Positions 1-7,135 of a stretch of 7,795 nucleotides of DNA are shown in pieces. Source of the DNA: an uncultured Chloroflexota bacterium (GTDB taxonomy: Bacteria > Chloroflexota > Anaerolineae > Aggregatilineales > Phototrophicaceae). Below the pieces are notes generated by a model. It saw only the letters and a list, made by a program, of their open reading frames with translations. It was not told the origin of the DNA and did not search any database. The first letter of the stretch is position 1; the number at the start of each line of letters is the position of its first letter. The translations under genes and the position numbers were made by a program. The stretch spans positions 1 to 7,795 of the forward strand of contig CALBRY010000469.1 of assembly GCA_937927665.1 (NCBI GenBank), read 5' to 3'.

Positions 1-638
1 GTTTCGATCTTCCCCTTGCCGGGGGTGAGGAATGGCTCCAGCGTGATCACCATGCCCTCTTTGAGCGGCAGCGTTGCCGCACGGTTATAATGGTTCGGAA
101 TGTTGCGCGGTTCTTCGTGGAGTTTGCGCCCTACACCGTGACCATTCAGTTCGCGGATTACACGATACCCCTGTCTATCGGCGTGGTTCTGCACCGCTTT
201 ACCGATCGCGCTGAGCGGGTTGCCCGCCCGCGCTGCATCGATCGCCAACTCAAGCGCCTTTTGACCAGCCGCTACCAGCCGCGCAGTTTCTTCTGTGACG
301 GGCGGGACAGGAATGGAATAGCCGGAATCAGCGAAATAACCGTCGAGTTCGGCGGAGACATCGACATTGACCAGATCGCCCGGCTGAATCACCCGGCTGC
401 CGGGGATTCCATGTGCGACTTCATCGTTAACGCTGATGCAGGTGTTGCCGGGGTATTTATAGGTGATGATTGGGGCGGAACGCGCGCCGAACTGCCGTAA
501 GACAGCCGCGCCAACAGCATCAAGTTCGAGCGTCGTCATGCCGGGGCGAATCGCATCACACATCGCTTTGATCGCCAGCCCAACGATGCGCCCGATCTTT
601 AATAGACCCTGTAAATCTGCGGGCGACTCAATCGTCAT
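1..638 (-). CDS. map: Methionine aminopeptidase, type I (C-terminal end cut by window edge)
   Basis: This enzyme removes the initiator methionine from nascent cytosolic proteins and is a metal-dependent M24-family peptidase. Reading leftwards from the ATG at 638 gives 212 residues before the window edge. The pita-bread-fold motifs are all in place: His76 in NDEVAHGIPG, Asp93 in LVNVDVSAELDGYFADSG and Asp104 in the same stretch, His167 in ELNGHGVGRKLHEEP with His174, and Glu201 in MVITLEPF. These correspond to five metal or catalytic residues of E. coli MetAP. The last metal-binding Glu should lie beyond the edge, so roughly 35-40 residues are missing. The start is supported by AGGAG at 651-647 with an 8-nt spacer, and by an extended -10 box further upstream. 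The N-terminus begins almost directly with the catalytic domain, with no zinc-finger or SH3-binding extension. It is divergent from the DUF5946 gene. The family call is near certain; paralogue status cannot be judged here. Confidence 0.96.
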   Translation of the reverse strand, partial: MTIESPADLQGLLKIGRIVGLAIKAMCDAIRPGMTTLELDAVGAAVLRQFGARSAPIITYKYPGNTCISVNDEVAHGIPGSRVIQPGDLVNVDVSAELDGYFADSGYSIPVPPVTEETARLVAAGQKALELAIDAARAGNPLSAIGKAVQNHADRQGYRVIRELNGHGVGRKLHEEPRNIPNHYNRAATLPLKEGMVITLEPFLTPGKGKIE

Positions 639-679
639 TCCACGCTCTCCTACACTCAAGATCATCGAATCGTCCGCAC

Positions 680-688
680 ATTATAACA
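680..688 (-). promoter_or_regulatory. Extended -10 promoter for map
   Basis: On the minus strand this reads TGTTATAAT, a perfect TATAAT preceded by TG and one base, which is the extended -10 form of a sigma70-type promoter. No good -35 hexamer lies 16-18 bp upstream, as is common for extended -10 promoters. Transcription would start near 673, giving a leader of about 35 nt before the map ATG with its AGGAG site. The promoter is predicted from sequence only. Confidence 0.6.
682..687 (+). promoter_or_regulatory. Possible -10 box for the DUF5946 gene
   Basis: TATAAC matches five of six consensus -10 positions and lies 39 nt before the ATG at 727. It overlaps the map -10 box on the other strand by four bases. 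I find no convincing -35 element upstream, so this is a weak prediction. The gene could instead be transcribed from elsewhere in the 639-726 gap. Confidence 0.3.
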
Positions 689-726
689 TCAGAACCCCTG
701 ACCATTTGGGCGAAAGGAATTCCCCC

Positions 727-1179
727 ATGACTCAGACTGTCCCATGTGCGGAGTGCGGCGCTCTGCTGGAAGCAGGGCAGACCTGCCAAGATCATTTTTA
801 TCAGATGCTCGGCTGGGAATGGGAGTACCAACTGCTTGAGGTGCATCATCTGATGGTCTTGAGCTACAACCTTCAGCACCCGTCGATATTGTCGCCGGAT
901 GGGTTAAAAGCATCAATTACGCTGCTGCGCCAATTTCTTGAGGATGGGATCACACCGCAGCAAATGCGAGAGCGGATTTCTTCCGGGGTTGATTCCGGTA
1001 CGCGCACCTACAAGATCACCGCGACGAACGGCGCGATCGGCGGGTACGCGCATCCGGTAAGCTGGACGATGCGCGCCTCGGATGTGATCCGAGCCGGAGC
1101 AGACCACTATTACGAGAGCGTCCGACGGTGGGCGGACTCGATTCGTGCCGCGCTAAAAGAATCGGGGAATTTCGAGTAA
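727..1179 (+). CDS. DUF5946-like small protein with a Cys/His metal-binding-type cluster
   Basis: This is a 150-residue soluble protein of unknown function. The N-terminus carries a CxxC...CxxH cluster: Cys7 and Cys10 in PCAECGALL, then Cys20 and His23 in TCQDHF. That spacing suggests a bound zinc. Next come FYQMLGWEWE and a His-His pair at 40-41 (EVHHLMVLSYNLQHP). The C-terminal half has an aromatic-rich helix (HYYESVRRWADSIRAAL, about 127-143). The leading CxxCGA with a Cys about ten residues on, and the length, fit my recollection of the DUF5946 family; this is recognition without a search. There is no signal peptide or membrane segment. The reading frame stays open upstream to 463, but that part lies antisense to map. 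The ATG at 727 has AAAGGA at 713-718 with an 8-nt spacer, so it is the better start. The gene stands alone: map is divergent and pckG follows after 217 nt. Confidence 0.75.
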   Translation: MTQTVPCAECGALLEAGQTCQDHFYQMLGWEWEYQLLEVHHLMVLSYNLQHPSILSPDGLKASITLLRQFLEDGITPQQMRERISSGVDSGTRTYKITATNGAIGGYAHPVSWTMRASDVIRAGADHYYESVRRWADSIRAALKESGNFE

Positions 1180-1210
1180 ACAACGGGTTCTACATGACAA
1201 ACATCCAATA

Positions 1211-1220
1211 AGAACGTTCT
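1211..1220. promoter_or_regulatory. Perfect 10-bp palindrome upstream of pckG
   Basis: AGAACGTTCT is fully self-complementary and lies 32-41 nt after the DUF5946 stop and about 180 nt before the pckG start. It could be an operator half of the pckG control region. With no loop it is too short to be an intrinsic terminator. The GAACG/CGTTC core recurs in the inverted repeat at 1358-1374. A 10-bp palindrome can arise by chance, so the functional call is weak. Between 1221 and 1320 I find no confident -35/-10 pair. Confidence 0.25.
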
Positions 1221-1320
1221 GTCTTTTGTGCAAATTACCCAAAATTTATCGCATCTTTTTGGATACTACCCCGCCTATGTGGACGTAAGTCACCGGATAT
1301 ACGCGCCAAAGGTCACTGTA

Positions 1321-1349
1321 GAGGAGGTTTACCGTCGGTTATGCTGTAG
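1321..1349 (+). promoter_or_regulatory. Strong Shine-Dalgarno with two-codon upstream ORF in the pckG leader
   Basis: GAGGAGGT at 1321-1328 is nearly a full complement of the 16S anti-Shine-Dalgarno, yet no long gene starts here. The first ATG after it, at 1341, is followed by CTG and then TAG (1347-1349), a Met-Leu-stop minigene. The 13-nt gap between the last G of the site and the ATG is longer than optimal, which weakens the case. The stop lies 2 nt before the leader hairpin at 1352, so a ribosome pausing there would cover part of that hairpin. Regulatory use is inference. Confidence 0.3.
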
Positions 1350-1351
1350 GC

Positions 1352-1378
1352 GTATTCTGAACGTCTAGCGTTCAATAC
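1352..1378 (+). promoter_or_regulatory. Bulged hairpin abutting the pckG ribosome binding site
   Basis: TGAACG (1358-1363) pairs with CGTTCA (1369-1374) around a 5-nt loop, TCTAG. After a 2-nt bulge (1356-1357), GTAT (1352-1355) pairs with ATAC (1375-1378), giving about ten base pairs. The pckG Shine-Dalgarno-like GAGGA begins at 1381, two bases after the stem, and the ATG is at 1397. As RNA this could limit ribosome access or be opened by a factor. As DNA the inner repeat could be a repressor site. The pairing is seen directly; the role is inferred. Confidence 0.4.
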
Positions 1379-1396
1379 CTGAGGATAACTGAGAAG

Positions 1397-3298
<1,902 letters not shown>

Positions 3299-3307
3299 AC
3301 CACATCA

Positions 3308-3360
3308 ACGCGTGATGTTTATTTAGTAGGGGCAAGCCGCAAGGCTTGTCCCTACGCGTT
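3308..3360. repeat. GTAGGGG-type intergenic palindrome (REP-like), possible pckG 3' hairpin
   Basis: GTAGGGGCAAGCC (3326-3338) pairs with GGCTTGTCCCTAC (3343-3355) over 13 bp with one G-U wobble, closed by GCAA, a GNRA tetraloop. An outer pair, AACGC at 3308-3312 with GCGTT at 3356-3360, extends the symmetry across a 13-nt unpaired left side. The element begins 10 nt after the pckG stop. The stem could end or protect the pckG transcript, but only TTTAT follows, not a real U-tract. The GTAGGGGC...GCCCCTAC form resembles palindromes I recall being scattered between genes in Chloroflexota and some cyanobacteria. Copy number cannot be seen in this window. Confidence 0.65.
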
Positions 3361-3421
3361 TATACCCAATTTAACGAATTCCCCATCTTTCCCCTGTAAT
3401 GTTTTCAAGAATCCTGCAAAA

Positions 3422-3472
3422 TGTAAACTCTCTGTAAAGCGGCGTACGCGAATGGGCGCGGCTCTGTATAAT
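3422..3472 (+). promoter_or_regulatory. Promoter of the Gld-like ABC operon with 11-bp-spaced direct repeats
   Basis: A perfect TATAAT lies at 3467-3472 and would start RNA near 3479, 38 nt before the TTG start codon. No -35 consensus is present; the expected place (3444-3449) sits inside the 8-bp palindrome GCGTACGC (3442-3449). Further up, TGTAAA occurs twice, at 3422-3427 and 3433-3438, exactly 11 bp apart, covering about -57 to -41. A good -10, no -35 and helical-turn direct repeats just upstream is the layout of promoters activated by OmpR/PhoB-type response regulators. The activator is inferred; the -10 call is the firmer part. Confidence 0.5.
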
Positions 3473-3502
3473 TTTGCAAGTTTGCCCCGTAACACTCATG
3501 CA

Positions 3503-3510
3503 GGGGAGGT
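3503..3510 (+). promoter_or_regulatory. Ribosome binding site fixing a TTG start
   Basis: GGGGAGGT ends 6 nt before the TTG at 3517, an ideal spacing. No ATG or GTG lies at a usable distance. The protein read from this TTG begins exactly where ABC ATPases of this type normally begin (IEVDNLTKRYG), so the rare start is well supported. Confidence 0.75.
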
Positions 3511-3516
3511 TGAAGC

Positions 3517-4506
3517 TTGATAGAAGTTGACAATTTGACCAAACGTTACGGCGAGGTCGCGGCGGTAAAAGGGGTCAGTTTTACCGCGCAGCCGGGTCAG
3601 GTGACTGGCTTTTTGGGACCCAACGGCGCGGGTAAAACCACCACGATGCGGATGCTGACGGGCTATATGCCGCCGACATCCGGCAGCGCGAAAGTCGCTG
3701 GGTTTGACGTGTTCGATCAAAGTATGCAGGTTCGCCAGCGTGTCGGCTATTTGGCGGAAAGCGTCCCGCTTTACCGCGATATGACCGCGCGCGGCTATTT
3801 GATGTATGTCGGTGAAATTCGCGGTGTTCGCAATGTGGGACGACGCGCCGATGAAGTTCTCGATCGTGTTGGATTGATTGACCGCGCTCACAGCCGCATT
3901 CGCACGCTCTCGAAAGGCATGCGTCAGCGCGTCGGATTGGCGCAAGCACTGCTGCACAATCCGCCCGTGCTGATCCTTGACGAGCCGACGATCGGTCTTG
4001 ACCCGTATCAGGTGCTTGAACTGCGTTCGCTGGTGCGCGATCTGGGGCGTGATCATACGCTGCTGTTTAGCACGCACATTTTGAGCGAAGCCGAACAGGT
4101 CTGCGATAAGGTTGTCATCATTAATCAGGGCGAAATTACCGCTCAGGGTTCGCCTGCGGAACTTCGTCATGATATGGCGCGCGGTGGACGTATTTTGATG
4201 CGTGTCCAATCCGACCCGGAAGCCGCCGCAGAACTTGTGCGCGAACTGCCCGGTGTTGAATCGGCGGTGGTTGATCCGGTGATGGATGGCGGGATCGTCA
4301 TTACACCATCGGGCGTGAACAGCGATCCGCGTACCGTGATCGCCGATACGATCATTGGCAAGGGGATCAAGCTGGTTGAACTGCGCCCGCTCGCGGTCAA
4401 TCTGGAAGAAATCTTCCTTGAATTCACCCGCCAGCAGGCAGTGAACGAGATCGCAGCCGAAGCCGCCGAACAGGCGAGCGCTGACGCCGAGACTGAGTCC
4501 GCGTGA
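3517..4506 (+). CDS. ABC transporter ATP-binding protein, GldA/ABC-2 export type
   Basis: This is the cytoplasmic ATPase that should power the permease encoded next. Within its 329 residues: Walker A GPNGAGKTT at 34-42, a Q-loop region GYLAESVPLY at 78-87 in which Glu/Ser replace the usual Gln (as in the YLPE form of GldA-like and related ATPases), the signature LSKGMRQRVGLAQAL at 131-145 (LSKGM instead of LSGGQ), Walker B VLILDEPTIGLDP at 151-163 with catalytic Glu156, and the switch His187 in FSTHIL. Residues 220-305 form the C-terminal accessory region typical of ABC-2 exporters. An Ala/Glu-rich acidic tail (about 309-329) follows and is probably disordered. Translation starts at TTG. It is the first gene of the operon, with 22 nt to the permease. 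The best match by order and sequence style is GldA of gliding bacteria; NosF-like or multidrug-type ATPases are alternatives, so no symbol is given. Confidence 0.95.
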   Translation: MIEVDNLTKRYGEVAAVKGVSFTAQPGQVTGFLGPNGAGKTTTMRMLTGYMPPTSGSAKVAGFDVFDQSMQVRQRVGYLAESVPLYRDMTARGYLMYVGEIRGVRNVGRRADEVLDRVGLIDRAHSRIRTLSKGMRQRVGLAQALLHNPPVLILDEPTIGLDPYQVLELRSLVRDLGRDHTLLFSTHILSEAEQVCDKVVIINQGEITAQGSPAELRHDMARGGRILMRVQSDPEAAAELVRELPGVESAVVDPVMDGGIVITPSGVNSDPRTVIADTIIGKGIKLVELRPLAVNLEEIFLEFTRQQAVNEIAAEAAEQASADAETESA

Positions 4507-4528
4507 TCCACATGTATCGGAGAAGTAA

Positions 4529-5344
4529 ATGAGCGTGATGACTGATCAATCGACACCGCATCAATCGCACGTCCTCAGTCAGGACGTGAAAATGGGCGGG
4601 AGCGTGCCTTTCTGGGCAGTGTTCAAACGTGAACTCGGCTTGTACTTCCGCTCCCCGGTCGCATACGCGATTGCGTTTGCGATGTTGTTCTTCCTCGGCG
4701 TTTTGTTCAACGGCTATCTGTCGCAGGCGCTCGACGCTCAGGCGGGCGTGCTTGCGGATGCGGGTTATATGCCGTTCCTGCTCACCTTCCTGCTGTTCTT
4801 GATCGCGCCGCTGCTGACGATGCGTTTGCTCGCTGAAGAAGCCCGCGAAGGAACGCTCGAAGTGTTGATGACACTGCCGATGCACGAAGGGCAGTTTATC
4901 ATCGGGAAATTCTTGGCGGCGTGGGCGTACTACACCGTGCTGCTGCTGCTGACGCTGGTGCATTTCCTCGTGCTGAATTCGATTGGCACGCCGGATATGG
5001 GTCAGACCTTCGGCGCGTATCTCGGTGCATGGCTGTACGGCGGCGCAGTGATCGCCGTGTGCATGATCTGGACAGCAGTCACCGAAGATCAAATCATCGC
5101 GGCATTCTTGAGCGCGGCGACGGTTCTCGTGCTGTATCTGGCAGACGTGGCGGCGCTGTTCATCACCAACACCAATCCGCAGTTAGCGGAGTTTGTCCGC
5201 GAATTGGGCTTGAGCGCGCATTATGGCTCGACGATGGCTGCCGGGATCATTCGCCTTGAGGACATCCTCTATTTCGTGTTTATGATCATCGGCGCGCTGT
5301 TTATTACCACGCGCATCGTCGAAACGCGCCGCTGGCGCGCCTAA
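4529..5344 (+). CDS. ABC-2 type permease, GldF-like
   Basis: This is the integral inner-membrane partner of the ATPase upstream. The 271 residues start with a hydrophilic tail (1-28) and a positively charged segment (FKRELGLYFRS). About six transmembrane helices follow, near 45-63, 82-98, 129-150, 163-182, 189-212 and 245-262, ending in a basic C-terminus (RRWRA). Between helices 2 and 3 is LLTMRLLAEEAREGTLEVLM (95-114) followed by TLP, the conserved cytoplasmic coupling region of GldF/NosY-type permeases. The ATG at 4529 is preferred over the in-frame ATG at 4538 because CGGAG at 4518-4522 stands 6 nt before it. The stop is followed immediately by the next gene's site: AAGGAG at 5343-5348 overlaps the TAA. 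A single permease suggests a homodimer, or pairing with the membrane helices of the GldG-like protein. The substrate is unknown. Confidence 0.93.
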   Translation: MSVMTDQSTPHQSHVLSQDVKMGGSVPFWAVFKRELGLYFRSPVAYAIAFAMLFFLGVLFNGYLSQALDAQAGVLADAGYMPFLLTFLLFLIAPLLTMRLLAEEAREGTLEVLMTLPMHEGQFIIGKFLAAWAYYTVLLLLTLVHFLVLNSIGTPDMGQTFGAYLGAWLYGGAVIAVCMIWTAVTEDQIIAAFLSAATVLVLYLADVAALFITNTNPQLAEFVRELGLSAHYGSTMAAGIIRLEDILYFVFMIIGALFITTRIVETRRWRA

Positions 5345-5353
5345 GGAGCGATC

Positions 5354-7117
5354 ATGACGGATAATCAGACACCCGTTACCCCTCCCGATCAGCAAGAACC
5401 GCTGATCCCCCCGGCTTACCTGCTGGCGATCGGCTTGGGCGGCTTATTTTTGGCGCTGCTGGTCGGTATCTCGCAGCCGGAACTGGGAGCGCTCGGTTTT
5501 GGCGCGCTCGGCATTGGGCTGTTGTCGCTGGTGGCATGGGCGCTGCTCGCTCCTCAGCAGGCTGTCGCCGTGCTGACCGGACGCACTGCCCGCTTCGGCG
5601 GCGTGAGTTTCTTCGTCACGATTCTGTTGATCGCGGCGATGATTGTGGTTTACATTTTTGTGCGTAATCAAGAAGTGCGCCTAGACCTGACGGAGAGCGA
5701 TTCATTTTCGCTCACAGAAGAGTCACGCGCGGCGGTTGCGCCGTTCGCCAGTGATCCGAATGTGCCGCGTATTCGCGTGCTGGCATTCTTCAGCGCCGCG
5801 CAAGCGGACGCACGCGGTCGCGTTGACCTGCTCCTGAGCGATTATCAGGATGCGACAGGCGGCAAAGTCGATTACCAGTTGATCGATCTCGATCGTCAGC
5901 CGGGGATTGCTACCCTGTACGGCATCACCAGCGCGGGGCAGGCAGTTGTTGTGAAAGATAACCCGGCACTTGTCGGTCAGCCGATCGTCGAAGACCCGGC
6001 AGCGGCAAGCACTACAGACAGCGCGTTCAGCATCCAGACGTATCAGCCGGATGATACGGGCTTCACAGCGGACGTGGAAAATGCCGAAATCATCACCAGC
6101 ATCACCCAGCAGAACGTCACGAACGCGATTTTGCGCGTGGCGGCGGATGGTGACTTCAAGGCGTATATCGTCACGGTGCAGGACGGCGTCAGCGACCGGT
6201 TAAGCGTGGTGCGTCAGGTGATGGAACAGGGCTTTAGCTGGACAGTCGAAGAGCTGTCGCTGATCACGATGACCAACCCGGAAACCGAAACGCAGTTGAA
6301 CGATCCGAATCTTGACGGTGAACTGATGATTATTCCGGGTGGGAGCGCCGCGCTTTCGCCGGAAGAACTCGCTGTCTTGCAGGATTATTTGAGCGCGGGC
6401 GGCGATCTGGTTTTGTACGCAGGCAGCAGCTTCAACGAAAACTTGAGTTCGCTGGCAACCGACCCGGTGCTAAACGAATATCTGGAGACCAATTTCGGCA
6501 TTCGCATCAATAACGATGTCGTGCTGGATGACCGTCAAGCCGCAGAGTCGGCGCTTTCGCCTGTGGTGCTGGAAGGCAATCCTAATCACCCGATCACGGC
6601 GGAATTCTTGCAGCCTGTGTTCATTTATGATCTGGCGCACAGCCTGACGATCAGCGAGACACTGCCGCCCAACGTCACCGTGACGGCACTTTCGCTTTCT
6701 TCAGAAAATGCGTGGACGACGACAGAACTCACCGCCATCATGAACAACGAGTACGAGACTCCGGCGGATGCGGTTCGCGGGGTTCAGGTACTTGCGGCAG
6801 TCGCAGAAAATACAGCGACGGGTGCGCGCTTGGTCGTGTTCAGCAGTGTTTCGCCTGTGATTGACGATTATCTGCAATACCAGAACGTCAACAACTTGCA
6901 GCTTTCCGTCAATGCGTTCGTGTGGATGACCGGGTTTGACAGCTTTGCGCGTCAGATCACGGTTGAACAGCCCGTCCGCCCGCAAGATCAGCCAATGTTT
7001 ATCACGCAGCAGCAGCTCCGCGATGTGAACCTGCTGACGGTGTTCGTACTGCCGTTTGGCGTATTGGCGATCGGGGCATATGTATGGTGGGCGAATCGCG
7101 AACGCCGCCGTTCGTAA
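5354..7117 (+). CDS. GldG-like ABC transporter auxiliary protein, membrane anchored
   Basis: The 587-residue protein has a Pro-rich cytoplasmic start (1-20), three N-terminal transmembrane helices (about 21-40, 46-66, 84-103), a large extracytoplasmic domain (about 104-557), and one C-terminal helix (558-579) followed by the basic tail NRERRRS. The charges (Arg77 and Arg80 between helices 2 and 3, basic tail) fit both ends being inside. Right after helix 3, VRLDLTESDSFSLTEESRAA (108-127) is the hallmark of the GldG family, whose other members read close to LDLTxxxxySLS. The following RIRVLAFFSAAQ and the VDYQLIDLDRQPG stretch fit the N-terminal extracytoplasmic domain. GELMIIPGGSAALSPEELAVL (from about 322) and DYLSAGGDLVLYAG fit the glutamine-amidotransferase-like ABC auxiliary domain, with no obvious catalytic Cys, as expected. 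Family members usually have fewer N-terminal helices, so three is slightly unusual. The gene starts 9 nt after the permease, with AAGGAG 5 nt before the ATG. It probably senses, binds or guides the exported substrate. Confidence 0.9.
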   Translation: MTDNQTPVTPPDQQEPLIPPAYLLAIGLGGLFLALLVGISQPELGALGFGALGIGLLSLVAWALLAPQQAVAVLTGRTARFGGVSFFVTILLIAAMIVVYIFVRNQEVRLDLTESDSFSLTEESRAAVAPFASDPNVPRIRVLAFFSAAQADARGRVDLLLSDYQDATGGKVDYQLIDLDRQPGIATLYGITSAGQAVVVKDNPALVGQPIVEDPAAASTTDSAFSIQTYQPDDTGFTADVENAEIITSITQQNVTNAILRVAADGDFKAYIVTVQDGVSDRLSVVRQVMEQGFSWTVEELSLITMTNPETETQLNDPNLDGELMIIPGGSAALSPEELAVLQDYLSAGGDLVLYAGSSFNENLSSLATDPVLNEYLETNFGIRINNDVVLDDRQAAESALSPVVLEGNPNHPITAEFLQPVFIYDLAHSLTISETLPPNVTVTALSLSSENAWTTTELTAIMNNEYETPADAVRGVQVLAAVAENTATGARLVVFSSVSPVIDDYLQYQNVNNLQLSVNAFVWMTGFDSFARQITVEQPVRPQDQPMFITQQQLRDVNLLTVFVLPFGVLAIGAYVWWANRERRRS

Positions 7118-7135
7118 CTTAAGGGAGCGTAACCA

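Noticed and set aside
90..500. Plus-strand 136-codon open frame
   Set aside because: It lies wholly antisense to the methionine aminopeptidase, whose catalytic motifs are intact. It has no ribosome site and no recognisable motif.
463..726. N-terminal extension of the DUF5946 frame back to 463
   Set aside because: The extension is antisense to map through 638 and has a composition unlike the protein. The ATG at 727 has a proper ribosome site and starts right before the Cys cluster.
1211..1220. LexA (SOS) box
   Set aside because: The Gram-positive-type box needs GAAC and GTTC separated by four bases. Here they are adjacent, and pckG is not a DNA-damage gene.
1211..1260. Intrinsic terminator after the DUF5946 gene (palindrome followed by T-runs)
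   Set aside because: The palindrome has no loop, so it would fold with only about three pairs. The T-runs are not directly after a stem.
3496..4209. 237-codon minus-strand frame opposite the ABC ATPase
   Set aside because: It is a shadow of the ATPase codons, with no ribosome site or family motif, and it runs across the promoter and start of the real gene.
4424..5092. 222-codon minus-strand frame rich in His, Gln and Arg
   Set aside because: It mirrors hydrophobic Leu/Val/Ala codons of the permease. The composition is typical of antisense to a membrane protein.
5354..7117. Active glutamine amidotransferase activity for the GldG-like protein
   Set aside because: The fold family is amidotransferase-like, but I see no cysteine nucleophile in the corresponding region (about 322-360).
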